Shown here piece after piece: positions 6,514-13,013 of a stretch of 13,731 bases of DNA. Source of the stretch: Cyanobacteria bacterium UBA791 (GTDB lineage: Bacteria > Cyanobacteriota > Vampirovibrionia > Gastranaerophilales > Gastranaerophilaceae); assembly GCA_002297005.1 (NCBI GenBank), contig DBIX01000035.1, forward strand, positions 1 through 13,731. Reading direction: 5' to 3'. The position numbers and the translations under genes were made by a program. Position 1 is the first letter of the stretch. Each line of letters begins with the position of its first letter. The notes below the pieces were generated by a model. The model saw only the letters and a program-made list of their open reading frames with translations. It searched no databases and was not told the DNA's origin.

Positions 6514-7026
6514 GTGATTAGTGAAAGAATTACAACATTACTTAGTGAACAACTTAACAAGGAATTTTATTCAGGCTATTTATATCTTTCAATGGCTAGT
6601 TATTTTAACAAATTTGGTCTACATGGTTTTGCAAATTGGTGTACAATTCAAGCTAAAGAAGAAGTTGACCATGGGATGATTATTTTTAACTACTTAAATA
6701 ACTGTGATAGTAGTTATAAATTTCAAAGTATTCCAGCACCAGAGGATAATTACAAAACACCATTAGAAGCTATGGAACTTGCTTACGCTCATGAAAAATC
6801 AATTACAAATTCAATAAACTGTATCAAGGCTTCAGCCGATGAATTTGGAGATAGAATGACTTCAATGTTTTTGGACTGGTATATTCAAGAACAATTTGAA
6901 GAAGAACACAAACTAAGACTCATCATAAATCAATTAAAATTCTGTGTTGATAATAAAATTATAATGATGTTATTAGATAACAAGCTTGCAGAAAGAACGT
7001 ATCAAAAAACAGAATATAATTTTTAA
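6514..7026 (+). CDS. ftnA: Non-haem bacterial ferritin
   Basis: Iron-storage protein forming a 24-subunit cage that oxidises Fe(II) and stores it as a ferric mineral. The 170 residues give a four-helix bundle. The ferroxidase centre is complete in FtnA-like spacing: E17, E50, H53, E94, Q127 and E130, with Y24 also present. The start is GTG, supported by the AAGGAGG five bases upstream. The C-terminal helix (about 140-162) is of normal length. It stands alone, divergent from the CxxCxxCC metal-binding gene and followed by a stem-loop terminator. No haem-ligand methionine of bacterioferritin is evident at the equivalent position, so FtnA-type is preferred over Bfr. Confidence 0.93.
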   Translation: MISERITTLLSEQLNKEFYSGYLYLSMASYFNKFGLHGFANWCTIQAKEEVDHGMIIFNYLNNCDSSYKFQSIPAPEDNYKTPLEAMELAYAHEKSITNSINCIKASADEFGDRMTSMFLDWYIQEQFEEEHKLRLIINQLKFCVDNKIIMMLLDNKLAERTYQKTEYNF

Positions 7027-7033
7027 AAACTCA

Positions 7034-7067
7034 AAGAGGTCGAACTTCAAGTGAAATCCGACCTCTT
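7034..7067. terminator. Bidirectional intrinsic terminator between ferritin and a convergent gene
   Basis: AAGAGGTCG (7034-7042) pairs perfectly with CGACCTCTT (7059-7067) across a 16-base loop. On the plus strand it is followed by AGTTAGTTGTTTT. On the minus strand it is followed by TGAGTTTTT. It can therefore end ferritin and the convergent methionine-rich gene (stop at 7113). The 7068-7112 stretch between is T/G-rich with no gene. Confidence 0.75.
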
Positions 7068-7112
7068 AGTTAGTTGTTTTGGTTTTAGTTTTGGTTTGGT
7101 TTAAAATTTTGA

Positions 7113-7802
7113 TTAAGCTTTTTTAGTGAATAAGAATTTAACTACTGATGCTAAAGCTCTACCGATTGGGTTAGAGAATTTGTATAACATTGTTCCACCT
7201 AAAGCTAATGTTGCACCACCTGCTGCATAACCTAAGTATTTTTTAGCACTTTCACCTGTGCTTACTGCTGTACCGTTGATTTTTGCAACGTTTTCTTCTG
7301 ATGTTCTTCTGTTACCTAAACCTAATGTTAATACTTGTTTGTAACCTTCAAGGAATGAACCACCAGCGTTTGCTCTAATATCATCTGTTAAGTATGAACC
7401 TGTTTGTTGAGCATAAATTCTTTCAGCGTATGCTTTTGCTTGTGCTTCTTTTTCATCAGCTGTACCTTGTAATTGTGCACCATAAGTATCTTTTACTGAT
7501 GCTACTAATCTGTTGTATGCTGATTGTACTGCGTTTTGTTTGTTACCTTGTGCTTTTTCAGCTAAGATTTGTACTTGTCTTGAAATGCCATCTGTTTGTG
7601 CTGACATTTGGAATTTTGCATTGTTTTGATTTTTGTATAATTTTACTTGTCTATCTACTGAGAATTGATCCATTTGGTTCATGTAATTGATTTGAGCAGT
7701 TGGGTTATACATCATTCCATAACCACCCATCATCATTCCTGATGTCATTACGTCTGTTCCCATCATATATGGATTCATCATCATTCCGTAATTCATTGTC
7801 AT
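7113..7802 (-). CDS. Methionine-rich hypothetical protein with C-terminal hydrophobic helix
   Basis: The ATG at 7802 lies seven bases after AAGGTGG, giving 229 residues; an in-frame TTG two codons further up is less likely. Residues 1-44 contain 15 methionines with G, Y and N (MNYGMMMNPYMMG). Residues 45-135 are polar, Q/A-rich and probably helical or coiled-coil. Residues 189-206 (YLGYAAGGATLALGGTML) form a glycine-rich hydrophobic segment, and the C-terminal end VVKFLFTKKA is amphipathic and basic. There is no N-terminal signal peptide and no cysteine. Codon choice (TTC, AAC, ATC, GGT) is biased as in the gene at the left edge, suggesting high expression. I recognise no family. A tail-anchored or membrane-associated abundant protein is plausible; methionine clusters might bind Cu or take up oxidants, which is speculation. 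A long upstream region with an HLR1-like site precedes it. Confidence 0.8.
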   Translation of the reverse strand: MTMNYGMMMNPYMMGTDVMTSGMMMGGYGMMYNPTAQINYMNQMDQFSVDRQVKLYKNQNNAKFQMSAQTDGISRQVQILAEKAQGNKQNAVQSAYNRLVASVKDTYGAQLQGTADEKEAQAKAYAERIYAQQTGSYLTDDIRANAGGSFLEGYKQVLTLGLGNRRTSEENVAKINGTAVSTGESAKKYLGYAAGGATLALGGTMLYKFSNPIGRALASVVKFLFTKKA

Positions 7803-7912
7803 AACCAAACCACCTTTTAAATCTTTTCGTCTTTGCAGACTTTCTATAACCTAAACCTTACATATTTATAAACACTTTCTTCTTTTAAAAATTGCTTTTT
7901 CTTAAATATTTA

Positions 7913-7932
7913 TGTTTACAATTGTTAACATA
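7913..7932 (+). promoter_or_regulatory. Second HLR1-like box / near-palindrome
   Basis: TTTACAATTGTTAACATA (7915-7932) matches the HLR1 consensus with one mismatch in the second half-site, and 7913-7930 (TGTTTACAATTGTTAACA) is also an 18-base palindrome with one mismatched pair. It lies 113 bases upstream of the methionine-rich gene, in the same relative orientation as the site upstream of the left-edge gene, and 137 bases from the plus-strand TPR gene. Which gene it would control is unclear. Confidence 0.35.
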
Positions 7933-7940
7933 AAACAAAA

Positions 7941-7972
7941 AGCCTTTATTTTAAGGAGATAAAACAAAGGCT
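7941..7972 (-). terminator. Orphan minus-strand hairpin with T tract in the divergent intergenic region
   Basis: AGCCTTT (7941-7947) pairs with AAAGGCT (7966-7972). After one A/C mismatch, TTTTA (7949-7953) pairs with TAAAA (7960-7964) around the loop AGGAGA. Read on the minus strand, the stem is followed directly by TTTTTGTTTT, as in an intrinsic terminator. No minus-strand gene lies upstream within the gap. It may block antisense read-through, end a short unannotated RNA, or be a leader attenuator. Confidence 0.5.
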
Positions 7973-8032
7973 ATATAAGTAAAAGAGACATCTATAAAAT
8001 TATGCCACATGTAATATTTTATTTCCAATTTA

Positions 8033-8061
8033 TGGACGTAAAAATTTATTTAACCTATAAT
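8033..8061 (+). promoter_or_regulatory. Consensus -10 promoter for the first TPR gene, leaderless type
   Basis: TGGACG (8033-8038, four of six to TTGACA) and a perfect TATAAT (8056-8061) are 17 bases apart. Seven bases (TTTGAGT) then separate the -10 from the ATG at 8069, so the mRNA should begin at or next to the start codon. No Shine-Dalgarno is present. Confidence 0.6.
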
Positions 8062-8068
8062 TTTGAGT

Positions 8069-8731
8069 ATGAAAAAAGTATTAATTTTATCATTATTATT
8101 TAGTTTGTTCATTCTTCCTGCTTTTGCAGAAGAGCAAACTTCTTCTCCAGAAAAAGCAAAGGTAAATAAACTAAATATATTTAAGAAACCAGCCAAAGAA
8201 GTTCAAGAGGTTTCTACCGAAGAAAAACAAAATCTTTCAGCAGACGCTATGGTTCTTTATAACGCAAATAATATTGAAGATGCTTTAAAGGTTTTAAATT
8301 CTATCGAGGATAAGAACAAAACCGCTCTTGATTGGTTATTAGTTGGAAATATTTATCAGGATAAAAATGATATAGATAAAGCTGCATTGTATTATCAAAA
8401 ATCAATTCTGGCTGACAAGAAATTCTACAGAGCTTATTATAATTTAGGAAATTTGTATCTAGAAGATGAAAATGCCATGGAAGCAATCAAGTTATATAAA
8501 TTGTCATTAAGATACAAATACGATTTTGCGTATGCTCATTATAATATAGGATGTGCTTACGTAAAACTTGGAAAATTAAAAAGTGCAAAATCTTCCTTTT
8601 TAAAAGCAATAGCTCACAAAAAAGATATGACAGAGGCATATTACAATTTAGCTTTTGTATATAAAAAATTAAATAATACTAAAAAAGCGGAACAGTATCT
8701 AAAAATTTACAATGAGCTTATTCTGAGATAA
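8069..8731 (+). CDS. Exported TPR-repeat protein
   Basis: From the ATG at 8069 the protein has 220 residues; a TTG two codons upstream overlaps the promoter and is unlikely. MKKVLILSLLFSLFILPAFA is a clear Sec signal peptide, with cleavage expected after AFA (residue 20). No lipobox cysteine is present, so it is probably periplasmic or secreted. A low-complexity linker (about 21-55) follows, then at least four tetratricopeptide repeats at about 87-120, 121-154, 155-188 and 189-220, showing the W/Y..LG..Y....A...Y...l pattern (YYNLGNLYLEDENAMEAIKL). TPRs are scaffolds for protein-protein contacts, so the partner cannot be read from sequence. It begins a plus-strand series of six genes and shares both the TPR architecture and the leaderless promoter style with the next one. 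Confidence 0.88.
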   Translation: MKKVLILSLLFSLFILPAFAEEQTSSPEKAKVNKLNIFKKPAKEVQEVSTEEKQNLSADAMVLYNANNIEDALKVLNSIEDKNKTALDWLLVGNIYQDKNDIDKAALYYQKSILADKKFYRAYYNLGNLYLEDENAMEAIKLYKLSLRYKYDFAYAHYNIGCAYVKLGKLKSAKSSFLKAIAHKKDMTEAYYNLAFVYKKLNNTKKAEQYLKIYNELILR

Positions 8732-8734
8732 TTG

Positions 8735-8743
8735 TGATACTAT
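8735..8743 (+). promoter_or_regulatory. Extended -10 element before the second TPR gene, leaderless type
   Basis: TGATACTAT is a TGn plus TACTAT extended -10 element, six bases before the ATG at 8750. No clear -35 and no Shine-Dalgarno exist in the 18-base gap after the first TPR gene. Either an internal leaderless promoter operates here or the gene is read from upstream by reinitiation. Confidence 0.4.
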
Positions 8744-8749
8744 AGATAT

Positions 8750-9895
8750 ATGAAGTTAAAGAAGAATATTTCAAAACTAATTTTATTAATAATTGTTCTA
8801 GGGGTAGTCTTTTTAGGTGTTTTTAGACAAGATGTTCTAAAACATCAATATCATAAAGCTATAGGAATGTATTATATATACAAAGGCGATAAAGCTCTAA
8901 AAAAACAAGAGCTTCAACAGGCTATTGGGTATTATAGAAAAGGTCTTGAACTATATCCTCACCACTATAACGCTTGGTATAACCTTGGAAACATTTATGT
9001 ATTATACGAAGATTATTTTGCGGCAACAGATGCTTACAGTAAAGCAATTGAGCTAAATAGCAAATACGTTTTAGCAAGAATGAATCTTGGCATTATTCTT
9101 TCTGAAAAAATTGGTGATTTTGATGAAGCTATTGACCAATACCAAAAAATTACAGAAACAAAAAAAAGAGGTCTATATATTCCATTTATTATAAATTCTG
9201 AAAAATCAACAAAATGGAATAAAGCTATTGCATACTACAATATGGGGCATACATACAGACAAAAAGCCATCTATTTGCCACAAACAGAACACGCATTATA
9301 TAGAAAATATTTAAATCAATCTGCAGAGGCTTATGAAGAAGCTTTGAAAATTCTTGGTGAAGATTATGATACAAGTTATAATTTAGCTTTGGTTTATCAC
9401 TTGCTACATGAATACAACAAAGCTGGTATAAATTACTGTAAAGCTATTCAAACTGACCACATGAGTTTTGAAGCCCATTATAATTTGGCTATACTTTTAA
9501 AACATCTAAAATTCTATAAAGAATCTCTTGATGAAATGGAAAAAGCTACAACTCTTGTTACCACTTCAAAAACTCCATATTCACATGCAATGTATGTATT
9601 TAACGTGTTGAATGACATTTCTTCTTATGCATTCTTGCAAGCATCTGAAGAAATGAGTAACGGCAAGATTTTTTCTGAAAAAATATCAGAAAAAGACAAA
9701 AAGAATTTCAGTAAAAAAGATTGGGAAAAGATTAAACGACTTGAAAAGTTAGAAGAGCAATACAATAGTGAACAATGGGCTATTGGACTAAATCACGGTA
9801 AAATCGTTGCTTCTGAAGAATTGGATGAAATTATCAACAAAAAATTCAAGGAATGTCCAGTAGAATTATTTACTGAAGATGACGAAGAAAAATAA
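8750..9895 (+). CDS. Membrane-anchored TPR-repeat protein
   Basis: 381 residues. A short basic stretch (MKLKKNISK) is followed by one hydrophobic segment at about 10-25 (LILLIIVLGVVFLGVF) without a cleavage site, so it is likely an inner-membrane signal anchor with the rest outside the cytoplasm. Tetratricopeptide repeats are visible at about 40-72, 73-106 (WYNLGNIYVLYEDYFAATDA), 107-139, 157-200 (with an inserted loop), 207-240 and 241-271. The region 300-340 is highly charged (KISEKDKKNFSKKDWEKIKR) and probably coiled; the C-terminus is acidic. No enzyme domain is seen. It lies 18 bases after the exported TPR gene and 25 bases before the HDOD gene. A shared envelope assembly with the preceding TPR protein is plausible but inferred from adjacency only. 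Confidence 0.88.
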   Translation: MKLKKNISKLILLIIVLGVVFLGVFRQDVLKHQYHKAIGMYYIYKGDKALKKQELQQAIGYYRKGLELYPHHYNAWYNLGNIYVLYEDYFAATDAYSKAIELNSKYVLARMNLGIILSEKIGDFDEAIDQYQKITETKKRGLYIPFIINSEKSTKWNKAIAYYNMGHTYRQKAIYLPQTEHALYRKYLNQSAEAYEEALKILGEDYDTSYNLALVYHLLHEYNKAGINYCKAIQTDHMSFEAHYNLAILLKHLKFYKESLDEMEKATTLVTTSKTPYSHAMYVFNVLNDISSYAFLQASEEMSNGKIFSEKISEKDKKNFSKKDWEKIKRLEKLEEQYNSEQWAIGLNHGKIVASEELDEIINKKFKECPVELFTEDDEEK

Positions 9896-9920
9896 AGGAA
9901 TTAAATTTTAAGGGATAAAT

Positions 9921-11114
9921 GTGAAAACTTTAGCGTACCTATCGAGTTACAAAACAATAAAACACGAGTTTTACGAAGAAATTGAAAAACAAAAAGTCAA
10001 TATTGAAGACTACGCTTTTCAATATGATATTTGTATTGATAGATTTTTCACAGAAAATTTTGAATCCAATGATACTTCAAAACCTGTATTATTAAATATT
10101 ATTCATGATTATTATGACTCTATAAAAACAATAATTATGCAAAATCCAAATTCAATTAGCAGAAATGAAGATTTTAGATATTGGATATTGGAAGAGTTAA
10201 AAAGAATTGGAGTAGAGGTTATATTTTTGGAACAAACAGGAGAAAAAGCTCCTAACAAAAATATTCTTCAAAAAACAACTGAAATTAAAGAAAAGATTAA
10301 AGAAATTCCATCATTACCTCACGTAATTACAAAGGTTATGGAGGTTATTCAAGACGATAATTCATCTGCTTTTACTTTATCAAAAATTATAGCTGGCGAT
10401 TTAGGTTTAACCTCTAAGGTTTTAAAAATAGTTAATTCAGCAGTTTATGGATTTGAAAAACAGATTACATCAATCCGTCAAGCTATTGTTGTACTTGGTT
10501 TTACAACAATTCGTGGAATTGTACTTTCAGCAGGGATTTTTAAAATATTTTCCCCACAAAAAAACACAATTTTTGATTATGAAGAATTTTGGCGTCATAG
10601 TATTTTAACAGCAATGGCGACAAAATATTTGGGACATAAGGTTGATTTTCCAAACAATCATGACGTATTTTCGATAGCATTTTTGCACGATTTAGGCAAA
10701 ATCATTCTTGCACAATACGATTATGACAATTACTTAAATGTATATTCTCAAATTCAGGAGCAAGATGATTATAGAGTTAAGTTCAGAATTGAAGAAGAAG
10801 CTTGTGGAATAAATCATTGTGAAATAGCTTATAGCGTACTAAACAGTTGGAATTTACCGTCTGTATTTCCAGAGGTTTGCTTGTATCACCATACACCACA
10901 ATTAAGTAAAGACTTTGAATTTACTTGCACTTTGGTACATATTGCAGATACTGTGGTTAATTATGTTGTAAAAGGTAAATTACTTGACACAAAACCGTTT
11001 TCAGAGGAAACTTTAGATAAGTTTAATATTACTCAAGATGTTCTTGAAGACTTGTACAATTACACAACTGAACAAGTCGAAAAAGTACAAGATATTATGG
11101 GATTTTTTAGCTAA
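9921..11114 (+). CDS. HDOD-domain signalling protein with N-terminal serine-recombinase-like domain
   Basis: 397 residues from GTG at 9921, preceded by AAGGGA. Residues about 123-320 form an HDOD domain: IPSLPHVITKVMEVI (129-143), GDLGLTSKVLKIVNSAVYG (159-177), FWRHS (223-227) and FLHDLGK (254-260). Unlike many HDOD proteins, it keeps a full set of likely metal ligands: H226, H256, D257, H299, H323/H324 and D343. HDOD proteins act in bacterial signalling, often beside c-di-GMP genes. Residues 1-105 read like a decayed serine-recombinase catalytic domain: AYLSSY at the start where AYLRVS is expected, KPVLLNII in place of RPgl..ll, and SISRNEDFRYWILEEL plus GVEVIFLE at the end. The catalytic serine position appears replaced. 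This fusion is inference. The stop overlaps the GGDEF start by one base (TAATG), so the two should be co-translated. Confidence 0.88.
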   Translation: MKTLAYLSSYKTIKHEFYEEIEKQKVNIEDYAFQYDICIDRFFTENFESNDTSKPVLLNIIHDYYDSIKTIIMQNPNSISRNEDFRYWILEELKRIGVEVIFLEQTGEKAPNKNILQKTTEIKEKIKEIPSLPHVITKVMEVIQDDNSSAFTLSKIIAGDLGLTSKVLKIVNSAVYGFEKQITSIRQAIVVLGFTTIRGIVLSAGIFKIFSPQKNTIFDYEEFWRHSILTAMATKYLGHKVDFPNNHDVFSIAFLHDLGKIILAQYDYDNYLNVYSQIQEQDDYRVKFRIEEEACGINHCEIAYSVLNSWNLPSVFPEVCLYHHTPQLSKDFEFTCTLVHIADTVVNYVVKGKLLDTKPFSEETLDKFNITQDVLEDLYNYTTEQVEKVQDIMGFFS

Positions 11115-12541
11115 TGAATACAGACTTACAATTATTATCAAGTATTTCAGGCTTGTTATCAAAAATTAAATATGAGGATAGTCTTACTGACGAGGTTACA
11201 AATGTTCTAAAAGAACATACAAATTTGTCAGAACTAAATATTTATATTTTTGACAAATCAACAAATTCCCTAAGAAATTTCTCAAAAAGTTGGCTTGTAA
11301 TTGATGAAAATATTGAAGATGTTCATTCTAAAAATTTATACAATGCTTTTAAAGATTTTAACGATTATGCATTTATATTTAATGGAAAAGGTTATTACAG
11401 CTATACGGATAATATCGTCGTTGAAGCTAAAAATACAATTTTATTTCCATTAATAAAAAATGCAAAAATCTATGGGTTGATGGAATTATACTTTGAAGCT
11501 ATGCCTAAAATATCAGAAGATTTTATGATAATGCTTCAAGTAATTAGTACCGAACTTTCTCTTATTATTCAAAATAAAATTCTGTATGAAAAAATGGAGA
11601 AGAACGTAGATTTCCACGATGCGATGAAGAATATCGCTAAAATTATCGAAACTCAATACGAATTAAATTATATCATTCCTCTAATTGGTGAAATGATTGA
11701 TAAATTTATTATCGAACATTTGATTTATATCTTCTTAAAATCAGAAGAAACAGGAAAATACAATTTAGTATGGCCTAGTGCTTGTATGGACAAAAAGATT
11801 TTGACAGCACTTGGTCGAGTTGATTCTGAAAAAGAATATTTCTTGATTGATAACGATAGAATAGGTATTTTCCCTCTTGTAGGCGAGGATAAAACTTTAG
11901 GTTGTATTGTTGCAAGAGGAAACATGGAAAAGTTGAACGTCAAAGAAATCGAATATCTTGACCAACTTACAAAACAAGCAGCAGCAACAATTAGTAGAGC
12001 AAATATTTATGCAGAAGTATTAAAACACGCCACATTAGATGCTTTAACAGGTATTAATAATAGACATCAGTTTGAAATAAGATTAAGACAAGAAGTTGCA
12101 GCTTCAATTAGACAAAATATACCACTTTGTGCAATTATGATTGATATTGATTTCTTCAAGAGTGTTAATGATACCTATGGACATCAGGCTGGTGATGCGG
12201 TTCTTAAAGAAGTTTCAAATACTATTAAAAATAGTCTTAGAGAATCAGATATTCCGAGCCGTTATGGTGGTGAAGAATTTGCTATTCTACTTCCATTTAC
12301 AAAACTTGAAGAGGCTTATGGCGTTGCACAAAGACTTCGTACTTCTGTTGAACAAGCTGAAATTAATATTTCTGATGTTTGCGAGGATAAAGACTTTATT
12401 AAGGTTACGATTAGTGTCGGTGTAAGCGAATTTAATAAAGATATTACTGGTGAAGAATTATTCAGAAGAGCTGATAAAGCTTTGTATGATGCAAAAACTC
12501 ACGGTAGAAATAAGGTTGTGATATTTGAAAATGAACAATAA
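11114..12541 (+). CDS. GAF-GGDEF diguanylate cyclase
   Basis: 475 residues. Two GAF-like sensor regions are likely at about 5-158 and 165-298 (each with a helix-strand pattern ending in FPLIKNAKIYGLMELYF and FPLVGEDKTLGCIVARG); the ligand is unknown. The GGDEF domain spans about 305-472: DALTGINNRHQFE, the metal site IDIDFFKSVNDTYGH (343-357) and an intact GGEEF active site (385-389). An RxxD inhibitory site (R376, D379) sits five residues upstream, so the enzyme should make c-di-GMP from GTP with product inhibition. No membrane segment is seen; it appears cytosolic. It starts on the HDOD stop codon and its own end overlaps tsaE by 11 bases. HDOD plus GGDEF suggests a regulatory pair. Confidence 0.93.
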   Translation: MNTDLQLLSSISGLLSKIKYEDSLTDEVTNVLKEHTNLSELNIYIFDKSTNSLRNFSKSWLVIDENIEDVHSKNLYNAFKDFNDYAFIFNGKGYYSYTDNIVVEAKNTILFPLIKNAKIYGLMELYFEAMPKISEDFMIMLQVISTELSLIIQNKILYEKMEKNVDFHDAMKNIAKIIETQYELNYIIPLIGEMIDKFIIEHLIYIFLKSEETGKYNLVWPSACMDKKILTALGRVDSEKEYFLIDNDRIGIFPLVGEDKTLGCIVARGNMEKLNVKEIEYLDQLTKQAAATISRANIYAEVLKHATLDALTGINNRHQFEIRLRQEVAASIRQNIPLCAIMIDIDFFKSVNDTYGHQAGDAVLKEVSNTIKNSLRESDIPSRYGGEEFAILLPFTKLEEAYGVAQRLRTSVEQAEINISDVCEDKDFIKVTISVGVSEFNKDITGEELFRRADKALYDAKTHGRNKVVIFENEQ

Positions 12542-13013
12542 TTTTAAAATTACTTGTAAAGATTTAAACGATACTGCAAATTTGGCAAAAGAATTTGCAA
12601 AACATATTCAAAAGGGAGTTTTTGCCTGCTTGTTTGGAGAAATTGGTGCTGGCAAAACTGCATTTGTAAAATTACTTGCAAAAGAAATGGGAATTACGGA
12701 TAAAGTTACAAGTCCTAGCTTTGTAATCTTAAATGAATACAAAACAGGAAATAAAACACCTTTTTATCATTTCGACTTGTATCGTTTAGAAAATACAGGA
12801 GTTTCTTCTATAAGCGATGAACTTAGAGAGTATTCAAAAGATGGTATCTTTACTTTCGTTGAATGGGCAGAATTTTCTGATGAACAATTACCATTTGATA
12901 GAATTGATATTAATGTTACTTACAATGATGACGATACTCGTAACTACGAATTTGTCGCAAGAGGCGAAAAATATAAAAATGTAATCGAAGGGTTAAACAA
13001 TGATTTTACTTAA
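12531..13013 (+). CDS. tsaE: tRNA t6A biosynthesis ATPase TsaE
   Basis: TsaE is the ATPase that binds TsaB-TsaD and drives cycles of N6-threonylcarbamoyladenosine synthesis at A37 of ANN-decoding tRNAs. From the ATG at 12531 it has 160 residues, as usual. The Walker A is GEIGAGKT (36-43), the TSPSF switch-like motif is at 60-64, HFDLYR at 80-85 and the EW motif at 111-112 (FVEWAEF), all characteristic. An in-frame TTG two codons upstream is possible, but the ATG is preferred. The start lies 11 bases inside the GGDEF gene and the end overlaps tsaB by 14 bases, so translation is probably coupled. The SD is weak (AAGG, about 15 bases upstream). Confidence 0.95.
   Translation: MNNNFKITCKDLNDTANLAKEFAKHIQKGVFACLFGEIGAGKTAFVKLLAKEMGITDKVTSPSFVILNEYKTGNKTPFYHFDLYRLENTGVSSISDELREYSKDGIFTFVEWAEFSDEQLPFDRIDINVTYNDDDTRNYEFVARGEKYKNVIEGLNNDFT

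Noticed and set aside
8063..8068. TTG start two codons before the first TPR ATG
   Set aside because: It would lie only a base or two after the TATAAT box, upstream of the expected transcript start.
7803..8068. Riboswitch in the leader of the methionine-rich gene
   Set aside because: Apart from the hairpin at 7941-7972 and the HLR1-like site, no conserved riboswitch core was recognisable.
9921..10240. An active site-specific recombinase or mobile-element remnant
   Set aside because: The frame is intact and continuous with HDOD, the catalytic Ser position appears substituted, and no DNA-binding recombinase C-terminus or attachment site is seen. Treated as a domain fusion.
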